A stretch of DNA of 17,223 nt from an uncultured Oscillospiraceae bacterium (GTDB lineage Bacteria > Bacillota > Clostridia > Oscillospirales > Acutalibacteraceae), in the NCBI GenBank assembly GCA_900554775.1, contig USIK01000006.1, positions 1-17,223 on the forward strand, in the 5' to 3' direction. The notes beneath the pieces are model-generated. The model made no database searches. It saw nothing but the letters and a program-made list of their open reading frames with translations, and was not told the origin of the DNA. The stretch's first letter is position 1, and every line of letters starts with the position of its first letter. A program made the position numbers and the translations under genes. This document shows, piece after piece, positions 5,966 through 12,203 of this stretch.

Positions 5966-7366
5966 TTATTTCCAAAGAGTTGTGTCGGTTATTCCGCAGT
6001 CTTCTGCTTTAAACACCGGTTCTTTGTTTTCTTTTCTTTGTTTGATGTAATCATCAAGGCAAGCTTTATAGCGTTTCGAAAGTTTCAAAATAGTTATTAT
6101 GTTAACGATTGCAATAAATGCCATTGAAATATCAGCCAGGTTCCATGCTACCGAAGCGGTTGCAACGCAGCCGAATATTATTGAAAAAATTCCAAGTAAT
6201 CTAAAAGCGTTTGAAAGTTTTGGGCTGTCTTTAATGAACGTTATGTTTGGTTCCGATAACCCGAAGTTTCCGATTATCGCTGAGAACGCAAAGGCTGTTA
6301 CTGAAAGCGTTATGAAGTGAACTCCCCATATTCCAAGCTGGCTTTCGAGCGCTTTTTGCATTAGTGGCATTCCTGATAAAGAGGAATTTAAGTCTACTCC
6401 TGAAAGAAGCAGAATGAATGCTGAAGTTGAGCATATCAAAATTGTGTCAATAAACACGGATAAAATTTGAGCAATGCCTTGCTTTGCTGGGTGCGAAGTG
6501 TCGGCTGAGGCTGCTGCGTTTGGCGCGCTTCCCATGCCGGCTTCGTTTGAAAGAAGCCCTCTTTTTATTCCAATTAAAAGGACGCTTCCGCTCATTCCTC
6601 CGAAAATTGATTTAAAATTAAATGCCGAAGAAAGTATTGCACTAAAGGCATCTGGAATTTTCGAGAAGTTGGTGAGAATTATGTAAAGGCCTGCTAGGAT
6701 GTAAATGCTTGCCATTGCAGGGACTAAGTATGAAGAGACGAAACCGATTCTTTTCATTCCGCCGAAAACAACGAACGAAACCACCGAAGCTAAAACTATT
6801 CCTACGACGTATGGCCAAATTGTGTTTTCATAGTTAGGGATGTAATATTTTAGCGAAGATGACATATTGTGCGCCTGCAGGGCGTTAAATCCGAAAAGGA
6901 AGCAAAAAACAAAAAGCGAAGAAAAAATCATGCTGATTTTTTTGTTTCCAAAGGCTTTTTCTATGTAATAAGCTGGGCCACCAACGAAAGATTTTCCGTC
7001 TTTGCTTTTCACTTTGTAAATTTGCGCTAGTGTAGATTCTGCCATTGAAGAAGCTGACCCGATAACTGCCATTATCCACATCCAAAACATTGCTCCCGGG
7101 CCGCCTATCACCACTGCAGTGGCTACTCCTGCAATGTTTGCGGTTCCTACTTTCGAGGCCGTGCAAATCATTAATGCCTGAAATGATGAAACTTTTCCGC
7201 CTTTTGGCCTTTCATTTATTGATCTCAAAGCCTCGGGGAAAAAGCGGATTTGAGAAAATTTTGTGATTACAGTGAAATAAACACCGCAAAAAATTAAAAG
7301 CGCGATCAATATGTAAACATAAATGAAATCGCTTATCGGCGTTAGCACTGAGTTAATATAGTCCAA
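5966..7366 (-). CDS. AGCS-family sodium:alanine/glycine symporter
   Basis: This is a 466-residue polytopic membrane protein of the alanine/glycine:cation symporter family, importing small amino acids with Na+ (or H+). The diagnostic block at residues about 70-97 reads SKVGTANIAGVATAVVIGGP followed by GAMFWMWIM, and the second block NEAGMGSAPNAAASADTS lies near 274-292. GGPAYYIEKAFG, the early family motif, is also present. About 10-11 hydrophobic helices are visible and the length is normal for the family (about 450-480). One small deviation is GTANI where GTGNI is usual. The start is TTG 7366, supported by GGAGG (7374-7378) 7 bases upstream. It is transcribed alone, with a terminator at 5925-5956. 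It resembles the alsT/dagA/ycgA-type proteins, but the exact substrate cannot be read from sequence. Confidence 0.92.
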   Translation of the reverse strand: MDYINSVLTPISDFIYVYILIALLIFCGVYFTVITKFSQIRFFPEALRSINERPKGGKVSSFQALMICTASKVGTANIAGVATAVVIGGPGAMFWMWIMAVIGSASSMAESTLAQIYKVKSKDGKSFVGGPAYYIEKAFGNKKISMIFSSLFVFCFLFGFNALQAHNMSSSLKYYIPNYENTIWPYVVGIVLASVVSFVVFGGMKRIGFVSSYLVPAMASIYILAGLYIILTNFSKIPDAFSAILSSAFNFKSIFGGMSGSVLLIGIKRGLLSNEAGMGSAPNAAASADTSHPAKQGIAQILSVFIDTILICSTSAFILLLSGVDLNSSLSGMPLMQKALESQLGIWGVHFITLSVTAFAFSAIIGNFGLSEPNITFIKDSPKLSNAFRLLGIFSIIFGCVATASVAWNLADISMAFIAIVNIITILKLSKRYKACLDDYIKQRKENKEPVFKAEDCGITDTTLWK

Positions 7367-7399
7367 ATTGAAACCTCCCTATATATTGTTTATATAGAT

Positions 7400-7429
7400 A
7401 TTATATACCACACTTTGCTTGGGATTAAA
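7400..7429 (-). promoter_or_regulatory. candidate promoter of the symporter gene
   Basis: On the minus strand TTTAAT (7424-7429) and TATAAT (7400-7405) are 18 bases apart, about 34 bases before the TTG start. The region is so AT-rich (several TATATA runs between 7381 and 7570) that the -35 match is weak evidence. Confidence 0.35.
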
Positions 7430-7526
7430 AGTCTATTTTCATGATGAAATTGAAAAATATTGTTTATAAAAAGTTTAATTTTCTATGAACTAAAAGTTAA
7501 GAAAATTATATGTCAGTATCTTTAAT

Positions 7527-7541
7527 TACACATATTGTGTA
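7527..7541. promoter_or_regulatory. operator-like dyad TACAC-N5-GTGTA, copy 1
   Basis: TACACATATTGTGTA is an exact TACAC-N5-GTGTA dyad. It overlaps the -35 of a plus-strand promoter-like pair (TTGTGT 7535-7540, 17 bases, TATAAT 7558-7563) and lies about 160 bases upstream of the symporter start. Related dyads occur at 7612, 8537 and 8730, on both sides of the XRE gene, which is a natural candidate for the binding protein. Confidence 0.5.
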
Positions 7542-7611
7542 TATAAATTATACTATATATAATAAAACCGATGATGTTAGATGTATATATAGTGATGCCA
7601 AATTCATATCC

Positions 7612-7626
7612 TAAACGCATTGTGTA
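7612..7626. promoter_or_regulatory. operator-like dyad, copy 2 (one mismatch)
   Basis: TAAACGCATTGTGTA matches TACAC-N5-GTGTA except for one base in the left half-site. It lies 71 bases downstream of copy 1's right half, just before the terminator at 7641. Confidence 0.35.
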
Positions 7627-7640
7627 TTTAAAGATTATAA

Positions 7641-7669
7641 AAAATCCCTCGGAATTTCCGAAGGATTTT
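7641..7669. terminator. bidirectional terminator, ends spoVM on the minus strand
   Basis: AAAATCC/GGATTTT and TCGGA/TCCGA form a 12-bp stem with one C-A mismatch and an ATT loop. On the minus strand a T run (complement of 7637-7644) follows. It begins 4 bases after the spoVM stop codon. On the plus strand TTTTATTTT follows. Confidence 0.78.
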
Positions 7670-7673
7670 ATTT

Positions 7674-7757
7674 TCATACTTTCTCTTTTTTTATCTTAAA
7701 TATCTTTCTTAAGAAAAAACCAAGAAACCCGGGACTTTTAAACACAACAACTTTCAT
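7674..7757 (-). CDS. spoVM: SpoVM, stage V sporulation peptide (27 residues)
   Basis: This tiny gene begins MKVVVFKSPGFLG and ends in a basic tail. Aligned without gaps to the 26-residue SpoVM of Bacillus subtilis it keeps Met1, Lys2, Lys7, Pro9, Phe11, Leu12, Gly13 and Arg17, and the same amphipathic helix with a Lys-rich end. SpoVM is made in the mother cell, binds the convex outer forespore membrane by sensing curvature, and anchors the coat ATPase SpoIVA. ATG 7757 has a near-perfect GGGAGGG (7764-7770) 6 bases upstream. A terminator hairpin follows 4 bases after TGA. It sits 23 bases behind a 64-residue membrane protein on the same strand, probably in one transcript. In B. subtilis spoVM depends on sigma-E; no clear sigma-E promoter could be fixed here. 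Confidence 0.88.
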   Translation of the reverse strand: MKVVVFKSPGFLGFFLRKIFKIKKEKV

Positions 7758-7780
7758 AATAAACCCTCCCTATATTAGAG

Positions 7781-7975
7781 TCAGCGTTTTACAAGAGATA
7801 TTGACAAAATCACTAACATCAGTGATATAATGATTATTATTATAGATTCAGGAAATAAGAATGAAAGTATAAGCCCCAGTCCGAAAGCGAGCGAAAGAAT
7901 ACCTTGCTGTTTGTAACTGCACATAAAATTCACCGCCATTGTTAATATGAAAGCGTGACTGAAACTTAATTTCAA
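7781..7975 (-). CDS. small two-helix membrane protein upstream of spoVM
   Basis: This encodes 64 residues of unknown function. Two hydrophobic segments (about residues 5-18 plus 25-42, then 43-60, with a run of isoleucines) predict a small integral membrane protein, ending in VKR. The start is TTG 7975 with AGAGGT only 3 bases upstream. That spacing is short, and the internal ATG at codon 13 has no RBS, so the start is uncertain. It is followed after 23 bases by spoVM and preceded after 39 bases by the XRE gene, all on the minus strand. The context suggests a sporulation or envelope role, but the sequence itself does not show one. Confidence 0.5.
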   Translation of the reverse strand: MKLSFSHAFILTMAVNFMCSYKQQGILSLAFGLGLILSFLFPESIIIIIISLMLVILSISLVKR

Positions 7976-8014
7976 TGACCTCTTTTACATATTATACGGC
8001 GGGTGGCAAATATG

Positions 8015-8398
8015 TTATTTTTTTTGAATTCCATCGTGAATTGCTACTGCAACTGCTACTCTGAGCGCATTTGTTATTTTTTTCTTTTGTTCTTCTTCGA
8101 TTGGTTTCCCGCAGAGCATAATGTTCTCTTCGGTTTCTATGTATCTCATGAATTCTTCGAGCATTTCTATTACATCTTTCGACTTAATTTTGTCATTTTT
8201 AAGGTCAAGCACATAGTTGCCTTCAGCATCGAGTTCCTTGCAAATTTTCGATAAAGTGTGGTTGTTTGGTTCTCTTCTTCCTTGTTCATACATTCCTATT
8301 GAAGAAGGAGAAACTTTAATTTTCTCCGCGAGTTCGGCTTGCGTCAGGCCGGATTTCATTCTTAGTTTTTTTAGTTTTTCGCTTAGAGTTTCTTTCAT
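8015..8398 (-). CDS. XRE-family HTH transcriptional regulator
   Basis: This is a 127-residue DNA-binding protein. An N-terminal Cro/C1-type helix-turn-helix covers residues about 4-60 (LSEKLKKLRMKSGLTQAELA, then KIKVSPSSIGMYEQGRREPN). A helical C-terminal domain (about 65-127) contains CGKPIEEEQKKKITNAL, a pattern seen in clostridial and streptococcal XRE regulators. The start is placed at ATG 8398 because GGGG at 8408-8411 lies 9 bases upstream; an in-frame ATG at 8407 would touch that RBS directly. An extended -10 promoter (TG-C-TATAAT, 8419-8427) lies just upstream. The gene is divergent from the 8759/8961 pair and co-directional with the small membrane gene and spoVM. The repeated dyads around it suggest autoregulation and control of neighbours, which is inference. 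Confidence 0.88.
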   Translation of the reverse strand: MKETLSEKLKKLRMKSGLTQAELAEKIKVSPSSIGMYEQGRREPNNHTLSKICKELDAEGNYVLDLKNDKIKSKDVIEMLEEFMRYIETEENIMLCGKPIEEEQKKKITNALRVAVAVAIHDGIQKK

Positions 8399-8418
8399 AT
8401 TTTCCATCCCCTTTTGGC

Positions 8419-8427
8419 ATTATAGCA
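8419..8427 (-). promoter_or_regulatory. extended -10 promoter of the XRE gene
   Basis: On the minus strand TGCTATAAT is a perfect extended -10 element. No good -35 is visible. The predicted start lies only a few bases before the RBS, so the leader is very short. Confidence 0.5.
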
Positions 8428-8499
8428 TAAAAATTTTTTCTTTATATTATCCTACTGTTTGTATTATAAACGTTTCAAAGTAAATTTGTGGTAAAAAAT

Positions 8500-8506
8500 T
8501 GTCGAA
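8500..8506. promoter_or_regulatory. exact Spo0A box (TGTCGAA)
   Basis: TTGTCGAAAG contains the exact core of the Spo0A binding site. It lies in the divergent region, about 75 bases upstream of the XRE -10 and about 120 bases upstream of the plus-strand promoter at 8627. A single 7-base match can occur by chance, but the neighbourhood of spoVM and spoIIE makes it worth recording. Confidence 0.4.
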
Positions 8507-8536
8507 AGAATTGATTTTCTAGGATATGATATTACC

Positions 8537-8551
8537 TACACATTTGGTGCA
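8537..8551. promoter_or_regulatory. operator-like dyad, copy 3 (one mismatch)
   Basis: TACACATTTGGTGCA matches TACAC-N5-GTGTA except for one base in the right half-site. It lies between the divergent XRE and 70-residue-protein genes. The 350-base intergenic region 8408-8758 also holds the XRE -10, the Spo0A box, the promoter at 8627 and dyad copy 4; no additional gene is seen in it. Confidence 0.4.
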
Positions 8552-8626
8552 CAAGTTTTAAAGAAATCGGCGAATTTTTGGGGATATTTCATTTTTGTTA
8601 TTTAATGTTAAAAATAGCAAAAATGG

Positions 8627-8655
8627 TTGACGTATAAATATACATATGCTACTAT
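8627..8655 (+). promoter_or_regulatory. sigma-A promoter of the 70-residue / sigma-like gene pair
   Basis: TTGACG (8627-8632), 17 bases, TACTAT (8650-8655), with an extended -10 TG at 8647-8648. The predicted start near 8662 gives a leader of about 97 bases that contains the exact dyad at 8730-8744. Confidence 0.7.
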
Positions 8656-8728
8656 ATTCTTGAAACTAAAGCAAACTTTATGACGCAAAATTAAAATAGA
8701 ATTATGGATATTATTTTTTTGTATTTTA

Positions 8729-8745
8729 CTACACGAATCGTGTAG
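8729..8745. promoter_or_regulatory. operator-like dyad, copy 4, next to the RBS
   Basis: CTACACGAATCGTGTAG is a perfect palindrome (8-base arms) containing TACAC-N5-GTGTA. It ends 4 bases before AAGGAG, the RBS of the gene at 8759. It could be a repressor site acting as a roadblock. As RNA, a 6-bp stem with a 5-base loop could form beside the RBS. Confidence 0.55.
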
Positions 8746-8758
8746 GAAAGGAGAACTT

Positions 8759-8971
8759 ATGTATTATCATAATTTATATAAACAGTACATAAAAGAGGCG
8801 GCCGATTTGAAAGCTTACATTAAAACTTTGAAGGCCAGCGCCTGCCACTGCGAAAAAGATGCCGAGCAAATTAAGTGGAGAGTCTCCATGCTTTATTCAA
8901 TGTATCTTGATTTAAAACACACTGCGGAATATTTGAAAATGAGGAGCGAAAGAAAGAAAAATGAAAAATAA
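8759..8971 (+). CDS. small coiled-coil protein of unknown function
   Basis: This encodes 70 residues, mostly charged and helical, with likely coiled-coil character (about residues 5-65), one CHC cluster (SACHCEKD, near residues 27-34) and no membrane segment. No family is recognised. ATG 8759 has AAGGAG (8748-8753) 5 bases upstream. Its end overlaps the start of the sigma-like gene by 11 bases, so the two are probably translationally coupled and act together. Pairs of this kind, a short helical protein followed by a region-4-only protein, are seen in phage-like or accessory modules, but no other phage gene is present here. Confidence 0.7.
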   Translation: MYYHNLYKQYIKEAADLKAYIKTLKASACHCEKDAEQIKWRVSMLYSMYLDLKHTAEYLKMRSERKKNEK

Positions 8972-9263
8972 AATTTTGCATCTTGATGATTTCACGGAAT
9001 CGCTTGCGAGCATTTCGAAATACAAAAAGGAAACCTACGAAGGGAAGGACAACAACTACGCCAAGATGATGGAAGCGCTTAAAAATATAATAGTCGGCGA
9101 GTTGACTGAAAAGCAAAAAATTTGCACGATGCTTTACTACGGAGAAAAAATGAAGATGAAAGACATCTCAAAAGAGCTTGGAATCGGCATTTCTTCGGTC
9201 TCAAGGCACATTAAAAAAGCTAAAATACGAATAAAAAAGACAATGGATTATTATTTTTCATAA
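8961..9263 (+). CDS. sigma-70 region-4-like HTH protein
   Basis: This encodes 100 residues. The C-terminal half (about residues 45-95) is a clear sigma-70 region 4 / sigma-region-4-type helix-turn-helix: ELTEKQKICTMLYYGEKMKM, then DISKELGIGISSVSRHIKKA. The N-terminal 40 residues lack region 2, which binds the -10 element, so it cannot act as a complete sigma factor alone. It may be a DNA-binding activator or repressor, or one half of a split factor. It overlaps the 70-residue gene by 11 bases. The best RBS-like sequence (GAGGAG, 8941-8946) is 14 bases away, which fits coupled translation. It lies upstream of spoIIE but has a separate promoter. Confidence 0.75.
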   Translation: MKNKILHLDDFTESLASISKYKKETYEGKDNNYAKMMEALKNIIVGELTEKQKICTMLYYGEKMKMKDISKELGIGISSVSRHIKKAKIRIKKTMDYYFS

Positions 9264-9356
9264 ATCGATATAAACTGAGTTTAGTTTTTAAAAACCGATT
9301 TTAAATATCCATTAATCATAAAATAAATCAAAAATATCAATTAAATTACAGCGCAC

Positions 9357-9391
9357 TTTGACAATAATTTTTAATTTGTAGTCACTATAAT
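9357..9391 (+). promoter_or_regulatory. spoIIE promoter with 22-base spacing and Spo0A-box-like -35
   Basis: A perfect TTGACA (9358-9363) and a perfect TATAAT (9386-9391) are 22 bases apart, too far for an ordinary sigma-A promoter. Bacillus spoIIE and spoIIG promoters have the same 21-22-base spacing and need Spo0A bound over the -35. Here TTTGACA (9357-9363) is one base from TTCGACA, the reverse complement of the Spo0A core. The predicted start is about 40 bases before the spoIIE start codon. Confidence 0.7.
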
Positions 9392-9438
9392 GATTTTGAC
9401 CGAAAGGGTTTTAAAATTTTATTAGGTGGCGATGGAAG

Positions 9439-11751
9439 TTGAAAGAATCCATGGTAAAAACCGGCAGTAAGCTGGCTAAAATGGCAAAAAATTATTCCTT
9501 AAGGGTTGTTTTTGCAAAGGCGATGTATTTTATCTCGGCAGTTTTAATTTCAAGGGGTTACATTCTCGGTAGCTATTATCCGTTTGGGCTTTCGCTGTCG
9601 GCTTCAGTTTCAGGCAGAATGCTTATTCCAACCTTAATGGGTTCAGTTTTTGGATATTTAATGCCTCTTAGGCTCGGCTCAGGAATGAGATACATATCAA
9701 CCGTTATTGCAATAGCGGCAATAAGATGGGCGCTTAGCGATGTTACTAAAATTAAAAACCATGTTTTGTATACTCCGCTGGTTGTTTTCATGTCTTCGAT
9801 AGTTACAGGTTTGGCGGTGAATTGCGCTGACGGCGTGACCTTCCACGGGACTATGATTACCTTGCTTGAATGCCTTGTTGCGGCGGTTGCAACTTACTTT
9901 TTCGATACATCTTTTAAGGCTATTAAAAGCAAAAAAATTTATAATTTAAGTTTAGCGGAGTTTGTGTGTATTGCCATAAGCATTAGCATTTCGCTTCTTG
10001 CTCTTTCCGAGATTTCTCTGCACGGCGTTTCTATTGGAAGGATTTTTGCCGTTACTTTAATTTTAATTTCTTCATATTGTTTCGGTGTTACGGGCGGCTC
10101 GGTTGCGGGCATTTCCTCGGGTGTCATATTTGCGCTTCCTTCTTTTGGAATTAACTTCGTTTCGGGTTCTTACGCTTTCGCTGGCATGCTCTCAGGCGCT
10201 TTTGCTCCGTTTGGCAAGCTTGCGGTTTGCGGCGCGTTTATTCCGGCCTATGCAATCGTTTGCTTTAGATCTGGCGATGTTCCAGGTATGATTAGCCGGC
10301 TTTATGAATTAACTTTCGGTATGATTATTTTTTGCAGTTTGCCCTCTAAAACTTTTAATTTTCTTAAAAATATTTGCCCGGGCAGGGCTTCGCCTGAAAG
10401 CAAAAATGAGGGCAGCAAAAACAAAGAAGCCTTTTGGCGTTTGAGGGGAGTTTCCGATTGTTTTTCTTCGATGAATTGCCTTGATAAAGTTCAAATTGAA
10501 GCTTTGAATCCTTCTAAGTTCGGCTTGGAAGAAGCCTGCCTTGATTCCATAAAATCTTACTGCTCTTCGTGCGGTTTGCGCAAACTTTGCTGGGACAAAA
10601 ACTGCAAATCAACCTATGAATGCATGAGAAAGGCAATAAAAGAAACGCCGGAAATTGATGATTTTGATTCAAGCGCAAACATTTTAGGCAATTGCCGCAA
10701 GCCGGAAAATATCCTGCAGAGGATAAGAAGCATTAAACGAGATTTTTCTTCATGTGAACTGGTTCGTTCTCAGGCGAAAGAATTCAAAACAATAGCACAA
10801 AGATATTTTGATGACATCAGCTATTTGACGGCTAGCCTTGCCTGCGAGTTTAAAAATCATATTTCTTATGATGAAGAGCTTTCAAGCGAAATTAATAAAA
10901 TTCTTGCTGAAAACGGCATTAAACCTGAAAATGTTAGCTGCAAGAAAATCAGTGGCAGACTTTTTGTTGAAATTGAAACGGGAATATTTGAAAAAACAAG
11001 GTTTAGCGAAAAAGTTGTGAAAGTAATTTCTGATTTATCAGGCAGGAAGCTCGATGAGCCTGTTTTTAACATGACGAAAAACAGCTGCATTATTAGGCTT
11101 CACGAGAAAAAGATTTTCAAAGCTGATTTTTCGGTTACTCAGCACGCTTGCAATGGAGGAAAATTTTGCGGTGACAGCTGCAGGTGTTTTGAAGATGGCG
11201 AGGGCAATTTCAACGCGATTTTGAGCGACGGAATGGGCACGGGCAGCAGCGCTGCAGTTGAAGGAAGCATTGTTGCGGAGCTTGCTAAGCAATTTTTGAA
11301 GTTTGGGATTGGCCTAAACTGTGCTTTAAAGCTCATAAATTCAGTTATGCTTTTTAACACCAAATCCGAAACGCTCACGACGCTCGATGCGCTTTCGGTT
11401 AACCTTTTCACCGGCGAAGCAAAGCTCATCAAAGCCGGATCTCCAGCAACTTTCGTGATTCACGAAGGAGAAATCAGAAAAATCAATTTTTCTTCTTTGC
11501 CGGTTGGCATTTTAAATGATGTTTCGGCTTCGGGCGAAGTTTTCAAGCTTATGCCGCAAGACACTGTTATAATGCTTTCAGATGGCGTTACCGACATTGG
11601 CGAAGACTGGGTTTTGAATATTCTTAAGAAGATAAATACTGAAAATCTCAGCGAAATTTCGAAATATATTGTTTCAGAAGCAGTTAAAGCCAGAAGCAGC
11701 GAGCGAGACGACGATATAACCGTTTTAGCGATTAAAATTTCAGAGGTTTAA
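9439..11751 (+). CDS. spoIIE: SpoIIE, stage II sporulation serine phosphatase
   Basis: This is a 770-residue membrane phosphatase that dephosphorylates SpoIIAA and so releases sigma-F in the forespore. It also takes part in polar septum formation. The N-terminal 300 residues hold about 8-10 membrane helices (from about residue 25). A central cytosolic region with a Cys-rich patch (CSSCGLRKLCWDKNC) follows. A PP2C/SpoIIE phosphatase domain begins near residue 560, with LSDGMGTG (Asp597), LSDGVTDIG (Asp715) and DDDITVLAI (from 757) as metal- or phosphate-binding motifs. The length is close to the B. subtilis protein (about 827). The start is TTG 9439, with AGGTGG (9424-9429) 9 bases upstream; an in-frame ATG at 9451 is possible. 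It is expressed from the long-spaced promoter at 9358-9391. Confidence 0.96.
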   Translation: MKESMVKTGSKLAKMAKNYSLRVVFAKAMYFISAVLISRGYILGSYYPFGLSLSASVSGRMLIPTLMGSVFGYLMPLRLGSGMRYISTVIAIAAIRWALSDVTKIKNHVLYTPLVVFMSSIVTGLAVNCADGVTFHGTMITLLECLVAAVATYFFDTSFKAIKSKKIYNLSLAEFVCIAISISISLLALSEISLHGVSIGRIFAVTLILISSYCFGVTGGSVAGISSGVIFALPSFGINFVSGSYAFAGMLSGAFAPFGKLAVCGAFIPAYAIVCFRSGDVPGMISRLYELTFGMIIFCSLPSKTFNFLKNICPGRASPESKNEGSKNKEAFWRLRGVSDCFSSMNCLDKVQIEALNPSKFGLEEACLDSIKSYCSSCGLRKLCWDKNCKSTYECMRKAIKETPEIDDFDSSANILGNCRKPENILQRIRSIKRDFSSCELVRSQAKEFKTIAQRYFDDISYLTASLACEFKNHISYDEELSSEINKILAENGIKPENVSCKKISGRLFVEIETGIFEKTRFSEKVVKVISDLSGRKLDEPVFNMTKNSCIIRLHEKKIFKADFSVTQHACNGGKFCGDSCRCFEDGEGNFNAILSDGMGTGSSAAVEGSIVAELAKQFLKFGIGLNCALKLINSVMLFNTKSETLTTLDALSVNLFTGEAKLIKAGSPATFVIHEGEIRKINFSSLPVGILNDVSASGEVFKLMPQDTVIMLSDGVTDIGEDWVLNILKKINTENLSEISKYIVSEAVKARSSERDDDITVLAIKISEV

Positions 11752-11763
11752 ATTAAAATATCA

Positions 11764-11792
11764 TTGACATTTGTTTAAAAACATGATATAAT
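11764..11792 (+). promoter_or_regulatory. full-consensus sigma-A promoter
   Basis: TTGACA (11764-11769), 17 bases, TATAAT (11787-11792), plus an extended -10 TG at 11784-11785. It is the only sigma-A-type promoter in the window that matches consensus in both hexamers at the optimal spacing. It lies 12 bases after the spoIIE stop and drives the double-glycine-leader gene, possibly also the Nudix gene. Confidence 0.88.
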
Positions 11793-11814
11793 AACAAAAA
11801 CTGGATGAAAGAAA

Positions 11815-12180
11815 GTGATTGAAATAAACGGTAAAATAATTTTAAATGAAAAAGAATTAAGCATAATTTCGGGCGGGAAAACAAGGAAAATGGGCGATTG
11901 CACCGGGATTAACGTTGCGAATTATTATTTAAGTTATTTGCCATTTGTTGATAAAAATCACATTGAAATCACGGAATCTTCTTCGGGCTGGCAGGATGTT
12001 CCCGGCTCACCGGACGTCAAACGAAATGTTATTATTCGTGAAGCAGTTCGCTCCGATATGAAATGGAAAAACTTGAGCGGTAGAGAAAAACTTATTGTTT
12101 CGGCGCTGTCCACAGGCGTGGCTTTTGTTGCCGCACGAGTTTTGGCTCCTATTGTTGTGCGGTATGCTAAAAAACGTTAA
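11815..12180 (+). CDS. putative double-glycine-leader peptide precursor
   Basis: This is a 121-residue protein of unknown function. Its N-terminus, ILNEKELSIISGG (residues 9-21), fits the double-glycine leader consensus L-x-x-x-E-L-x-x-I-x-G-G of bacteriocins and peptide pheromones exported and cut by C39-peptidase ABC transporters. Cutting after Gly21 would leave about 100 residues starting KTRKMGDCTG. The C-terminal end (about residues 93-115) is a hydrophobic helix followed by RYAKKR, a possible membrane-active or anchoring segment. The start is GTG 11815 with a weak purine-rich GGATGAAAG upstream. A full-consensus promoter lies 23 bases upstream, so strong transcription is expected. No C39 transporter, immunity or modification gene is in the window. 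The leader match could be fortuitous, and the protein is longer than typical class II bacteriocins. Confidence 0.6.
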   Translation: MIEINGKIILNEKELSIISGGKTRKMGDCTGINVANYYLSYLPFVDKNHIEITESSSGWQDVPGSPDVKRNVIIREAVRSDMKWKNLSGREKLIVSALSTGVAFVAARVLAPIVVRYAKKR

Positions 12181-12203
12181 AAAATTTAGCAAGAGAGGTT
12201 TTT

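Larger units (their letters stand above)
7535..7675 (+). ncRNA. possible short transcription unit with no supported reading frame
   Basis: A promoter-like TTGTGT-17-TATAAT (7535-7563) faces a terminator hairpin at 7641-7669 with TTTTATTTT after it, so a plus-strand transcript of about 100 bases is possible. A frame from ATG 7571 has no Shine-Dalgarno sequence and runs through the hairpin, so it is unlikely to be translated. The dyad at 7527 overlaps its -35, and the one at 7612 lies inside the transcript. The unit is tentative: the region is AT-rich and the hairpin is also needed as the spoVM terminator. Confidence 0.25.

Noticed and set aside
7571..7699. A 42-codon plus-strand frame beginning ATGATG
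   Set aside because: It has no Shine-Dalgarno sequence and runs through the terminator hairpin.
7991..8015. Sigma-E-like promoter (ACATATT and CGTATAAT on the minus strand) upstream of the 64-residue gene and spoVM
   Set aside because: Two of eight -10 positions differ from the sigma-E consensus and only 10 bases separate the elements, clearly fewer than in known sigma-E promoters.
8601..8670. Short TA-rich repeats (TATAAATATACATATG) as a repeat element
   Set aside because: They are the spacer of the promoter at 8627-8655 in AT-rich DNA; there is no repeated unit elsewhere.
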